From Ilyonectria destructans (Eukaryota > Ascomycota > Sordariomycetes > Hypocreales > Nectriaceae), in NCBI GenBank assembly GCA_020740775.1, contig JAHEWK010000004.1, positions 2,046,001 through 2,110,000 of the forward strand: a stretch of 64,000 bases of DNA. The letters run 5' to 3'. How positions within the stretch are numbered: the stretch's first letter is position 1; each line of letters starts with the position of its first letter. Under the pieces are notes generated by a model. That model saw only the letters and a program-made list of their open reading frames with translations. It was not told the origin of the DNA and made no database searches. Below are positions 45,968 to 58,185 of this stretch, one piece after another. A program made the position numbers and the translations under genes.

Positions 45968-48421
45968 GGGGAAGGATGTGTTGGTGTCAGGCAGAAAGTT
46001 GGAGGGCGGATAAATGGGAAGTGAGAGTACTTCAACAGGAACAAGCAGTGACAGCACTCCACAGACTGGAATTGGAGGGAGGCCTGGGAGCTGAGCCAGC
46101 CGAAAGATGTGTATTGTGGGTGTTTCTGGGGGTGTGCTTAGGATGATCCTCGCTGCTGGTGAACGAAGAATGAACCTATTCCTTGCAGGAGAAGTACCTG
46201 TATCTTGAACAGTCGGCTGCCCCTCACTTGAACGGGGTGTCACTGGGCGGCCTGGAATTCTTCTTGAGGGTACTACCTACGTAGGTAGGTAGCTCCCTGG
46301 CCCGACCGATGGACCCGCATTCGCCCTGTGGTTGCGGCTGAGCGCGACCCACACCTAACCATCCACCATCATGTGCGGAAGGGTGTGGAGGAGGGACATG
46401 GGGAAGGGGGTGTCGGTCCAGGGCATGGGGGTGTCAGTCTAGGGCATGGGGAAGAACAGAACCCCGAGAGCTGGGCAATGAGAGCATCTGTGCCGGGACG
46501 GCATGAAATGGGGAACGGCATGGCTATGACGGAAGGGAACGCGTGCTAGACCTGCCGTCGTCACCGACAGGCGGGTCCTCCTAATACGAATAATCAATCG
46601 AAGTCAGCTCGGCAACGAACACCCCGTGAGGCATCTGTGAGGTATCTGCGAACGAACCAGATGGGGGATATCGTTAGTTTGGTTGCCCCGTCTACTGCGA
46701 CCCCAGGCAGCCAAAGCAAGTCGATAAAACCGCACGTCTTGAGTGGTGACTCGCTCGCCGCCCAATCGTTCCATCAACGGTAGATGGCTGATAGGTCACC
46801 AACTGGGTCTGACACACTCGCCCGGCAAGGTCTAACCCTCCTACATGCGGTGTCTCGGACTCGATTGGCGTAGTAATTGCTTTAAAGTACTAGAGAAATT
46901 TAAAGCTAATAATAATACTTTAGTTATTTTAATATACTTTAACTATTTTTTAATAGTAAGCTATTGAAATTACTTAAAACTTTAAAAGATTAATATAATT
47001 ATTAGATAATAATTAGAGAAATAATATTAAAGTTATTTTTAAATAAACTCTAATAAATTTCTTTATTAAAGAGAAAAAAACCGATTGTTTTTCTAGTAGC
47101 TACTAAAAGAGAGAAGTATTATTTATTTTAAAAGGTTTAATATTTCTATTTTAATATTTTTCTTTAAAAAGAGAGTATTAATTTAATATATCTATTATAA
47201 TTAATTTCTTTTATATAATTCTTCTATAAATTTTTATTTATAACTTTAATATAGTAAAAGCTATTATAAATTTAAAATAATAGCAATCTGCTGTCTTTAG
47301 AAAATAACTGCTCGCAATTAAATACTAGAAAATCCCTCTGCTCTCTGCAGTAATATTAAATCTAGGCTGTGGCCTATAATAGATCCCTCTCATACCCTTT
47401 TATCCGCAAATAAAGATGGTGGCTGTACCCTGTGAAACCCGTGCGGCGCATCCCGTGCCTCGGACGCCTTCCAAGGCTTTCTGGCCGCCAGCAATTGCGC
47501 CCACAGCACTGCCCCACAGCCGCTGGCCAGCTGGACTCAGGACAGGATATCCGGCACGCCGTGAGGCAGAATCCATAGCTAGGACCATAACACAAGTCCT
47601 AAACTAGCCTGGTCGAACTATTCATGGCATCCGTACCTAGTACTATGCAGGAGGCAAACATATGTATGGCAGACTAGGCCAGGCAGGAGGTGGGCTGGAG
47701 ATGGTCCTATTCACACACCGTGGATGCCTTGTATGGCTTTGCTTCTTGTTCGTCCTCTGAAACCGGCCCTGGCTTCGCCTCGTTCAACCACCATTTTGGA
47801 GGCTGTAGGTCGTCAGTACCTACCAAAATTTACCTCCTCCCACCCAATCCCATCCCATCCATCCCACGCAGGCAGGCAGCCCCGCGTTGTGACTTCCACG
47901 GCGCCAAACACTGCACTACCCGCGTATCGCAAGCCCGCCCTACCATACCTGACGTATTCGGTTCCTACCTATATGGGTGAGGGGGAAAGCCAAGGCAGGA
48001 AGGAAGGTACCTTTTCGCTTGAAGAGGTACCTCAGGTTGGAACTCGGATACTTTCACATCAGCCTCCCAAGTCCCCTCCACTTACTTCCACATCCACCTT
48101 GAGGTGGCCTGGGCTGCCTCGTCATTCACCTATCCCTCATTCATAAGCCTTTCGAGCGCCAATTACCTTCCACATCTAAACTTCCTTCTGAATATTTCCT
48201 CCATCTCTGCTCTCCGGTCTCAAGCCGTCCCTGATTTCGTCTCTCGCAGGCTTCGTACTTGACAGCTGCTCCCCGCCAAAAGAACGACGGGCCTGAACCG
48301 AGCTGAGCTTGACGCATACGGGAAGCTTGAGAGCTGCCTACGCCGGTCCTCATATCTCTCCCCCGCGTCTCTCCCTCCCACTCTCGAGTCTCACCTGCAT
48401 TCATCTCAACCACCAGCTAAA
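45968..48421. other. Divergent intergenic region with AT-rich island, upstream of the Hsp70-like gene
   Basis: About 2.4 kb. It contains promoters for the coiled-coil gene and the Hsp70-like gene, TACCTA palindromes near 46271-46292 and 47815-48035, and the AT-rich block at 46870-47345. Short open frames (for example 47690-48146 plus) lack protein character. Confidence 0.45.
46870..47345. repeat. Very AT-rich island, possible repeat-induced mutation relic
   Basis: About 475 bp consisting almost entirely of A and T with abundant TpA, sharply bounded by normal GC-rich DNA on both sides. No frame is open. In Pezizomycotina such blocks are usually old repeats mutated by RIP. No terminal repeat or recognisable transposon protein remains, so the source element cannot be named. 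Confidence 0.6.
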
Positions 48422-50385
48422 ATGGAGTTCGAGAAGCTCAACATCACCGACCGCAAAATCATTGTCGGCATCGACTTTGGTACCACCTACTCTGGTGTTG
48501 CATGGGCCGAGACCCAGCGCCCCGATCGTCGAACTGCTATTACCACTTGGCCAGTGAGCAAGACCATCCGTGAGGGCGAGTCTTCGGACAAGGTTCCCAC
48601 CCAGATCAGATACAATGGAAACGAGATCGAATGGGGTTTCTCTATCCCCATGAGTGCACCCCCGGAAGAGACGATCAAGTGGTTCAAGCTGTCTGTTTGC
48701 TTCATGGTTCCTCCATTTCTGGTCATACCAAACTGACTCCCCTCGCAGTGACCTTGACCCTTCCTTCCAAGCCTTAGCTCAGGGCGTGGGCCAGGCTATT
48801 GGCGCCGATGGTGCTCGCGGTGGACGCAGTGTCGACACGCTTGTTAGTGACTACATATCTGCACTTGGTGACCACCTCATGTACACCCTTCGTGAGAAGC
48901 TGGGTGACAACATCGTGAAGAGCACTCCTCTCGAATTCGTCGTCACCGTTCCAGCCATTTGGAGTGACCTCGCCAAGGACAAAACCAAGAAGGCCTGCCA
49001 AGCCGCTGCTGCTCTCTCTGCGACGAAGCAGCCCGTTCACTTAGTCTCAGAGCCCGAGGCTGCCGCCATCTACGCCCTTCACGGCCTTGATCCCCATGGC
49101 CTCAAGGTTGGCGACACCTTTGTCGTCGTCGATGCTGGTGGTGGCACTGTCGATCTCATCTCCTACACCATCACCGGCCTCAAGCCCATTCTCGAGGTGC
49201 AGGAGGCTGCCCCCGGATCCGGTGCTTTGTGCGGTTCTACCTTCCTTGACATGCGCTTCAAGAAGTATCTCAAAGCTAAGCTAGGCAAGGAGGAGGGCTT
49301 TGACGATGAAATGTTGGCTGAAGCCACAGATGTGTTCGAGAAGAAGGTGAGTTGAAGCCAAACCAGCCATTCCTAATTTTAATACTAACCTGCTCCCCAG
49401 ATCAAACGCCAGTTCGCATTGAATGTGGGACCTGATGAGACCTACACCATTCCCATGGGTGGTCTCGCCAACAACAAGGCTCTTGGTATCAGCCGTGGTC
49501 GTTTCTCCCTGAAGGCCTCGGATCTGCAAGGTATTTTCGAGCCAGTTGTACTGGAAGTCATCGCACTTGTCAAGGAGCAGATCACCTCGAGTAACGTGCC
49601 TATCCGTGCCGTCCTCTTGGTTGGCGGCTTCGGTGCGTCCAACTACCTCAAGGAGCGCCTCCGCAACGCTATCGACAAGAAGATCCAGGTCATGCAGCCT
49701 CCCAACGCCTGGCAGGCGGTAGTCCAAGGTGCCGTCATGAAGGGCTTGGCCAACAGTGCTCCGGATGATCTTACTATGGTCAAGATCAAGAACCGCAAGG
49801 CCCGAAAGCACTATGGTACTGAGTGGCGATCTCGTTACGACGAGAAACTCCACTCGCACCTCAAGAGCAAGCGACAGTGGTGTGGTCTTGATGGGTGCTA
49901 TAAGATCCACGCTATGGAGTGGTTCATCCAGAGAGTAAGTGTCCACGCCACAACCACGTAAAATATCTCGCTAACAGCAACCACAGAGCGATCAAGTCTC
50001 AGAGAACGAACCGTTCTATACTTCGTTCGTGTGGACCGGCCTGGTCAGCCAAGGCCGCATCCGTAAAATCAAGATGACCATCTACAGCGACCAGACGATG
50101 CGTGATGCTCCCATTGTTCGTGACGACAACGTCAAGATTCTATCCCACGTCGAGGCCGACGTCAGCCACATTCCCGAGAACCTGTTGGCGAGACGGCAAG
50201 GTTCCGACGGCCAGTGGTACTATGAGCTTAGCTGCAAGATTGAGGCGGTTTACCTCTCCGCGTCGACAACTTACACGCTTCTATACAACAGTAAGTCCAA
50301 GCATGCCCTAAAGTAGTATACCTAGGCGGCGCTAACACCAGACACAGACCAACGATACAACACTGTGACTTGCGAATACGTCTAG
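48422..50385 (+). CDS. Hsp70-like (HSPA12-type) ATPase-domain protein
   Basis: Five exons, 48422-48690, 48749-49346, 49401-49934, 49987-50290 and 50348-50385, 580 aa. The actin/Hsp70 ATPase fold is clear: phosphate-1 loop IIVGIDFGTTYSGVAW at the N-terminus, VVVDAGGGTVDLISY as phosphate-2, LVSEPEAAAIYAL, and the adenosine motif LLVGGFGASNYL. The canonical substrate-binding beta domain and EEVD tail are absent; instead there is a short beta-rich C-terminal part ending YNTVTCEYV. This is the expanded fungal Hsp70-like family, related to animal HSPA12 and often of unknown role. The last intron has two possible acceptors six bases apart (50341, 50347); the second is better spaced from the CTAAC branch point. 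Confidence 0.9.
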
Positions 50386-51344
50386 ACAAGCACGGAGTGT
50401 CTAAGTGTCATGTTTTGTTGATTTACTAGGTTTTTTGGGTTGTGATCAGATAGATTGACAGCTACGAGGGGAGCCTTAGTGTCTATTTTGATGTATTTAC
50501 GAGTGAAATGATACCAATTCTTTAATATGGGTTAAGTCCATCGTCGTCGCCGACGTTACCACGCAGTCTGATTTACTATAATGGGTTTAGGATGCACCCC
50601 CAAATCTCCATTAATCGAAATCCGCACAAGATTTTCCATGTTGGAAAGAAACCAAAAATGCCGGGCCTTGAGTTCGGCCTGATTATACTTGGCGTAGTAT
50701 TAACTGGGTGGTTTACCTGTAGAAATAGCAATACTCTTAATGCGAGACCCAAAATGGGTAGCAGTTTACCAGATCGAACCATGCAAGACGCGACGAAACC
50801 AATCCCAGAACGTCAAGTGATCTCTTTTTTCTAGACAATGCCCCTCCAAAACTAGGTATACATAATATCGCAGGTATCCAGAACACCAAGCTGCAGGAAG
50901 AACGCAAACAAAATAAGAGAGCACAAGAAAGCCAGCCCGTGTCCATCATCGAGGGCGGCAAGGTATCAACACATCCCGAACCCCCCCGTTGCTCTATCGG
51001 GGGGAGGTGGCCAACTTCTCGTCAACCAAACATCCGTCACACTCTTTGTCTCCCTTGTCCCAGTCTGTCCCTATCGCCTTGCTCAGAATTCCCCCTCCCC
51101 CGTCCATGTCAAGCTATATGCAAAGCGGTGTGCTTGCCGCCTTTATAAGTTTCAAACAAAAGGAATAAGATAAAAAGGCCGCGGCAAGAAGCGAAGATGA
51201 AGTGAAAGGAAATCAGGCAAGGGTTCCTGCCCACCATCATCGAGAAAGGTTGTGAAGGGATCGCGACTCCATCACCCCCGAGCCCGTAGTGGCGCCGGCT
51301 TCGAAGCCGACATTGTATCGTCCAAAGTAAGCCCGGAAGTAGTC
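50386..51344. other. Intergenic region between Hsp70-like and DOCK genes (convergent)
   Basis: Nearly 1 kb between converging stop codons, expected to hold two 3' untranslated regions. Short frames only; nothing recognised. Confidence 0.4.
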
Positions 51345-54300
51345 CTACTCCTCGTCCAGGCTGCTCATCCCGGTGCCTTTGCTGGTCTTCTTGCCCAGCT
51401 TAAGCATGCTGAACCTCTTTCGCACACTGTTCTTCTTGGTCAAGCCGCCACCGGCTTTTTCGGTTGGCTTGTCATTCACTGGCTCAACAACAACCTCGAA
51501 ACTCCCTCTACCGCCGAAGCCCCCGTGATGGTTGTCATGATGCTTGTCCTCGAGAGACTGCGTTCGGAAAAAGCTATGCCGTCGGTTGTCTCTGCTTTGG
51601 GTATTGCTGAAAGAGCGACTGCGGGTGCTTGATGTGTCTACATCAACAGCCTTCTCCTCCGGCTCAGGAGGCAGGTCGAGCTGCATCTTCTTTCCGCCCA
51701 GGAAGCTTAGTCGTGCACCTTTTTGTCGCATGGACACTGGCCTAATTACGGATGCCTCCTCGGTAGTGACGCCATTAATTGGTGTCCCATTGATTGGCTG
51801 TCTGGGGCTCTCAGAATATGACGCCCGTTTCCATGTCGGCGAAGGGGTGCTCGTCTCCCGTTGCGGTTGCGGAGGGGCGAAGTACGCGATCTCGGGGGCA
51901 AAATTGCTCTCAAAGACTAGCTCAATGATTAGTTGCTGAAATCCAACCCATCAGGTGTCAAACTTACAAATCTGTAGCTCCTCCTGATTGTGGCTAAGGA
52001 GCTCATTTGAACTTCGAGAAAACATTGCCAGGCACCTCTTGATCATGATGGCGTGGTCAACGAGCGCCATCTTGATAGCACTATCTTGTGGACTCAGTTG
52101 GACTTCTTCTACTTCCTCATCGTCATCGTCGTCCTCGCCATCTTCTTCCTTGGGCTCTGGAAGCAACTGGCGATAGCAAGCAACGCTGTTCTCCGAGGTG
52201 GGGTTGACTGAAACGGTCACAGCATCGAGTAATAGCTGCGCATTGTCATAGTCACCGTCCGCCACGCGACGTTCAAGAGCCGTCATTTCTTGCGTCTTGC
52301 GTACGATTCGCTCCAATGCCGTCTCATGCGCATCAAGCCTGACCTCCTGGGCATCAACAACTTCGCTTCGTCGAAGGATCGTAGGGAACGGATCGGCGGT
52401 GGTGAACACGTCCTTTTCAGCGTAGTGCTCCTTGACAGGGCCCGCTGTGCTACGTTTCGTGGAAACGGAGAAGCTCTGTGGGTGTGAAGATAGAAGGAAG
52501 TCCCGGATCACTTGTGGGACACGCGCTCGCTGGAATACATGGTGAGATGGATCGCGGTGAGGCGTAATAACCGAGATGACCAAGAATTGGCCCTCAACAT
52601 CATCCACATCGCCACCGGTAACAATCTGGGCTGAAGGGTATTGCTCTTGCATGCGGTCGGTGAATGCAGAGGCTCGCTCGGTAGGTGACCCCTCGTAGAC
52701 GTATTGCTTGTCTCGAACATTGGCAGGGAAGCCCAGTCCCTTGTAAGCAACCTTGAAGTACTTGGGAATGAGCTTGTCGCTCTTGGAAATCCTTTCGTAG
52801 ATGGTCGCAATGGCCCGCTCAGTCCTAGCCAGCTTGGCAAAGTCGAAAGTGTTGGTCTCGTATTGTGCTTGCAATTCCTTGTAGGCTGACAACGCATTGC
52901 TCCAAGACTCCCCTTCCTCGAAGTGTTTGATCATGTCAAAATATATCCTCTCCTTGCGCTCAAACTGGGTCTGTGCAGGGAACGAAGGATCGGGAAGAGC
53001 AGGAGTTTGGATGACAGGGTCCCATTCGTAAAGATCGGCATGAAGGCGGAGTGCCAAGCCGGCTTCCGCATGATTCTTTGATTCGGCTTGAAGCTCTGCA
53101 AGTTGATGAACATAGCGGACAAAGATCTCCTCCTTCTGCATGTCGCGGAGGAATTCCATGAGCCGGAGTCGGTTGATGAGATGTGTTGCTTCGCCAGTGC
53201 CGTCGCTGCTGTGAACCGCAACCAGAAGATCGAGGAACTCGTCAAAGGTCCCAATAAGTTCGCGCACAGCAGTGTACAGCGGCTCGTCCGGAATATCTGC
53301 AAGTGGTTCAAAGCGTTCCAGAAGCTCCCCGATGAATAGCTTTTGCAGAATGCTCTCGGTCAATGGCTTCTCCTTGAAAAAGGCATCCAGGCAATCGATT
53401 GTTTCGGTCTGGATGACAGACAGGTCTTCGCTCAGAGTCCACTCGCTGACAATCATGGTCTGGAGAACCTCAACGGCCATTCTCCGAAGGCCTTCGTGCA
53501 CACTCAAGCAGAGCTCAACAATCGGTGCGACGAGGGTCGGAACGTACTGAACTTGGTAGCCTCCCATCTTGGCGAGGCTATACCGAGATCGCTCATCCAC
53601 AGTGGTCTCCCAGCCAATGGCCTCCCAAGTCCTACGCAGGAGATCCGCGCCATGCTCCCGGACATCGCCAGCAATCTTCCACACTGCTCTTCGCTTCTGC
53701 TCCGGGAACGTCTCTAGGGCCAGTGATGTGCTGCCCACAAGCTTGAGCAGGGTTGTGAAAAACAGTTTCCACAGTTCGGTGTTGAAGCTCTCTGCATCAT
53801 CAGGATCAGGGAGGAACGAAACCAGCATTATGCTAGCCAGGTATTGAAGCGTACGCATGATCGACTTGTGGTGGTGAATATGTACACTGAGCCATTCTAA
53901 AGGGTACGCCTCCCCTTTCAGAACGCTCATTTGCACTCGGAGGAGGTTCTCTAGAATCGTAGTAAGGTCATCATCGGCCAACTCAACCTGCATTCCAGAG
54001 GAGGTGTTGGATATAGCAGATAAAACAGCGGAAAGCTCGACCAATGCTTCGTCAAAATGAACGTCATCGGTAATAGGTTTTGCAGGGAATGGGTAGGTAG
54101 ATGGAAACAAAAGAGATAAACGTCCCCTTGGCCGAGGGGGTGCATCGAGTATGAACAGGTAAGAGTCGATGATCTTGGGGATGTGGTCGGGAATGTTGGA
54201 GCCAAGGTAGTCAATCTGGCTGGCAAGCACAGAGCAACACAAGCGGATCTGGTCTCTCCATTGATCGGTAAGCTCGGCGGCGTGGCCCCAGTGAGGGGTG

Positions 54301-57300
54301 ATCCATCGAACAGTGTTGGTGCTAAGGGCGGACTTCTGATCAGGATGGGCAAACAGGTCTAGCTTGCCGTAATTCATAATAAGAACTAGCTTGTATAGGA
54401 TAAGCTTGCCCTTCACGTCGGTACACGAGTCCATGAAGTCGATAGCAATGTGAAGGATTTCCTCCGTCGTCAGGAGGCCAGCGAGCTCTGGAAGCCATTG
54501 ATGGAAGTGCTGCACGGCCAAGGTCTGGCTACCCACGAGGGCGGGGGCAGGGTTGCGCATCATGGCATCGAGAGCCTTGAAGATAGCCCGGAGATCGCGC
54601 GTAAAACCAGTGGTGTTGGAGGTGATTCCTATTCCAGCCTCCTTTTCCTTTTGCTGGCCTCGGGCGTGTGTGATGAATTTGAGAATATGCCGGACAACCT
54701 TGAAGGTGGCTCGCAGCTTTCGGGCAGTCTCTGGGTGAGTGGGATTTTGAAGAAGCCGGGTGAATGATCGAACCAAACAGGAGGTGGCGAATGGGTAGTT
54801 GAACTGGGTTTCCGCGTATTGATCGACCAGGGGTCCCAGGTTGAATCTTCGGTCGTGAACAATACCCAAGACTCTAACCAGGGCCGTAAAGACCAGGTCT
54901 TCGTACTCATCATTGCCAGTGAACTCTACAAGAACGCCAAAGAGACTGTCCAGGACGTCGTTGAGCAGCTTAACCACTTCAATCTCGGGGACGAAGATCA
55001 GCTGCCGCAGTACTGATGGGACATCTTCCCGGGGCATCTCTTTCCATTTCAGAAGCCCCAAAATAACCCTGTCTTGTGAAAATCGTGTGCTGCAGAGGTA
55101 TGTCTCCACGCGCAGGATGGCAAGTGGACCAGTAACGTCAGCCGAATGCTCACCCTTGCCCCGAGGACTCCATTGGAGAGATAGATATCCTCCCTTTCCA
55201 GAAGGACCAGGTTGCGTCGTTGAGGTATTCTCGTCTATCTTATAGAGCAAGAGACCATGCAGGCCGTCGCGGATAAAGGCCTGGTGATCCCAGAGCGGAA
55301 TATGGGCAACGGCGAACGGGGGGTTGGGCATGTCAGAGAGAAACATGACCACATGACAGTTGGAAACATCAACTAGTGCCAATGACAGACGCAAGGTCTG
55401 CCCCCAGGATCTGCCTCTCTCCGTCACCAGCGACTTGAAGGTAGTCAATGCCTCGGTGTTGGATGACGTGTAGATGCAGTTTTCTATCCGTTCTCCAGTA
55501 GTCTTCCTGACCTCAAGGGTAATCTGCAGGTTGGCTGCGTTCAGACTGGTAGGCATGGATATCGCACTCCCGCCGTATCGGGACAGGAGGTTCTGCTTGG
55601 CGAGAACTGCATCGTTGAGGGTGAGATAAATGTCTGAACGAGGCTTCGTGGGTGCTCCAGAGAAGCCCATTTTGCTCGTCTTGGAAATTCCAGAGAGCAG
55701 GGTGGGTGTGGCTTTGATCAAGGAGTCCGCGTCGCCATGATTGAATCCCCTTAGCTGGACCTGCAACCGTTCCCCTCTCCTCGATTTCTCGAAGTGTCCT
55801 GTCGGGTTATCCAGTAGCTCCTTAATCAGAGGTTCCCAATCATCGCCGGCCTCTTTCTCAATTGCAAACCTTGGTGATTCCGCCCAAATACTCATAACAT
55901 GTTCAACCTCCTCTTGCTGCTTCATGATGGAGTTGAGCCTCAACATACCGACTCCAACGGCACGTTGTGACATCTGGACGGTTTCTACCGGGGCTCCGTT
56001 CTTCGAACCTGCTGTACTCGGGGGAAGATACCCTTCTCGGCTCTCCATGCCGTTCGTCGGTGGTCGCTCGTCGTCTTCTGTCAATGAATCCAATCGCCCT
56101 ACCGCCGGAGAGCCCCTGGAGTAACCGGAGCGCGAGGTCTTGCCACCCCACATCATGCTTCTCCTAGAAGACTTGCCTCCACCAGAAGACGTTGGCTTCA
56201 TGGGTGAGCCCGGATATGCAGCCTGAGCAGTCCCTGATCGAGAGGACGGTTTGGCGGCTGCAACCGGTTGGGAGGCCATGACCTTGACCACCAGGTAGAG
56301 TTCGGACTCGGCAGATGGCACATCACCGACATCCTGCGAGGACAGATCGGTGAAAAGGGTCCGGGTCTGGATGTGCTTGGCCAAGTTTCCAATGGAACCG
56401 CCAGGGGGTATCGCAATAGAAAAGGACTCTGACAGGGAGAAAGGCTTGTCGTGAGAGGGTTTGCTGACAAGGTACATGAGGAGGGAGGTTTCCTCGACTG
56501 AAGCTCCAGCAAAACCCTTGACATCAACCATGAGGTGGTGCAGAGCTGTCAGTTCAACGGCTGCTTGCGGAGGCTCGTCCAAAAGACTCATGATTGACTG
56601 CAGTTTTGTGACTTTGACGATACAATCGTCGGCCGTGAGGATTCGGCCACGGGCCTCAGGGTCTCGGACTATAACTTCGCCTCCGCAGAGCTTATTCACA
56701 CTAACCAGATCCCAGACGGTTTGTTCTCGTAATCGTTCGTATTCGTGTGCGGTGAGGACATTGTAGAGAAATTGTTGGCGGTGGAGGTTGAGATTGCTGA
56801 TGAGTTGAGAGAGCTGGTCTAGGCGGCCATATTGCCGAGAGAGGAGGAGCTGGTGAAGGTTGGTCGAGTGCCATTCTCGCAAGCACGATGCGATTTCGTC
56901 TATCAAGGGCTCCGATACAGACGTTGGAGTCTCGTCTCCAATCTTCAGCATCGGGACAGGGGCTGCAGGGCGTGGCGCATCGGGGTCTCTCTTGATGGGG
57001 ATGGACAAGCTCCCCAATGTTCCGTTGGGGAGTTCTTTGAAGGGGGTTCTGCCCTTGCTCGAGCCCGTTAGCCGGTCCCCATCCTTTCTCTTTTTGCGCG
57101 TTGAGCCGTTGGTAACGCCGCTCTTAGCAGAGTCGCTTGCGGGACGAAGGTCGGCGGTTGTGTGTGTGGCGCCGTCACTCGTCACGTCGTCGTCTTCGTC
57201 GTCGTCACCATCTTCGGATTCGCCAAGCATCTCGCGGACCTCGACACAACTCCTGGGGAAGATGCCACTGAAGACGCGAGCCTCCAGAGTCTGGCCCTTG

Positions 57301-57488
57301 ACAGAGGTCAGGCCGGCCAGCAGACTGGGAGGGGCTACCAGGTAGCCTCGCAGCCAGTTGCCGTCTGGCGTTTCTTCGATGATGTAGAGCTCATCGCCGA
57401 TTTCGAGCGGGAGGTCGGCCGGACTCGAGGCTGGGAACGGGTAGGTCGCAACGGCGAACGCGATGCGGGGGAGAGGCTGCCAGGGCAT
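51345..57488 (-). CDS. DOCK-family guanine nucleotide exchange factor (fungal Dck1 type)
   Basis: Activator of Rac/Rho-type GTPases, normally acting with an ELMO-type partner in polarity and wall-stress signalling. Two exons, 57488-51968 and 51916-51345, 2030 aa. Order: SH3 domain at about residues 10-75 (FAVATYPFPASSPADLPLEIGDELYI, GNWLRGYL); an acidic, Ser-rich linker; DHR-1/C2 near 615-800 (SDIYLTLNDAVLAKQNLLSRYGG); a long helical middle; DHR-2 catalytic region at about 1440-1830 (ADLYEWDPVI, VAYKGLGFPANVRDKQYVYEG). The second exon adds a 190-residue tail with proline motifs and a basic serine-rich end (KKNSVRKRFSMLKLGKKTSKG). The 5.5-kb first exon has no intron. Confidence 0.95.
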
Positions 57489-58158
57489 TGAAAGACACAG
57501 AAGTCGGCCTCAGTTGGACGAGGGTTCTGTAAACGGAGGAGTTGAGGCCCCCGCAGTTTGCGTGGCCGAAAGGCTCGGCAAGGTAGAGGATCGGCTATTT
57601 CGAGGCGTGGCACGGAGGGGGAGGAGGGGGAGGAGGGGGGGATGTCGACGCGGCCGTTGGAGTGGGCGTTGAGGTTTGGCGTTGTCGAGAAAGCCAGGAG
57701 CGAGGGACGTGTAGGTTGTCTTCGACGATGCATCAAGGGTCGTGGCGCGATGAATGGAGAGGGGCGGCCGCGATAGCCAATTGCGGGAGCATGGATGGGG
57801 GATCCCACAGCAGACAAGTTGGAGAATAAAAAAAGCCAGGGTACACGGAGAAAGTACACGGGGACAGGAGCCAGGCGAAGGACGAAAAAGACGACGCTCA
57901 CGTCTTGAGCTTGGAGGCGTTGAGACTAAGGTTGGCAAAAATTCCAAAGTCCGTTGCACGCCGCTCTCTCTAGCCGGCCGCCGCAAAACCAAAAACCCCT
58001 GAGCAAACGCGCGCGAGAGCTAGCTCGCTGGCACTGGCTCAGGCTCAGGCTCTGGGGCAAGGGTGTTCTAGATCGAGGGGTGGCCTCAGCCTTTCTGTGG
58101 CCGGTAGCCTGTAGGATGCGCGGTGGGAGGGGAGCGTTTTTGCGCCGTCTGCGGTGGC

Positions 58159-58185
58159 TGGTCAGGCTGGTCAGGCTGGTCAGGC
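58159..58185 (+). repeat. Three tandem copies of TGGTCAGGC
   Basis: Perfect 9-bp unit repeated three times, about 0.7 kb upstream of the DOCK start codon. Confidence 0.85.

Noticed and set aside
45968..46243. N-terminal extension of the coiled-coil protein to an upstream in-frame ATG
   Set aside because: The added 92 residues are proline- and hydrophobic-rich without structure; the ATG at 45967, followed by a Lys-rich start, is more plausible.
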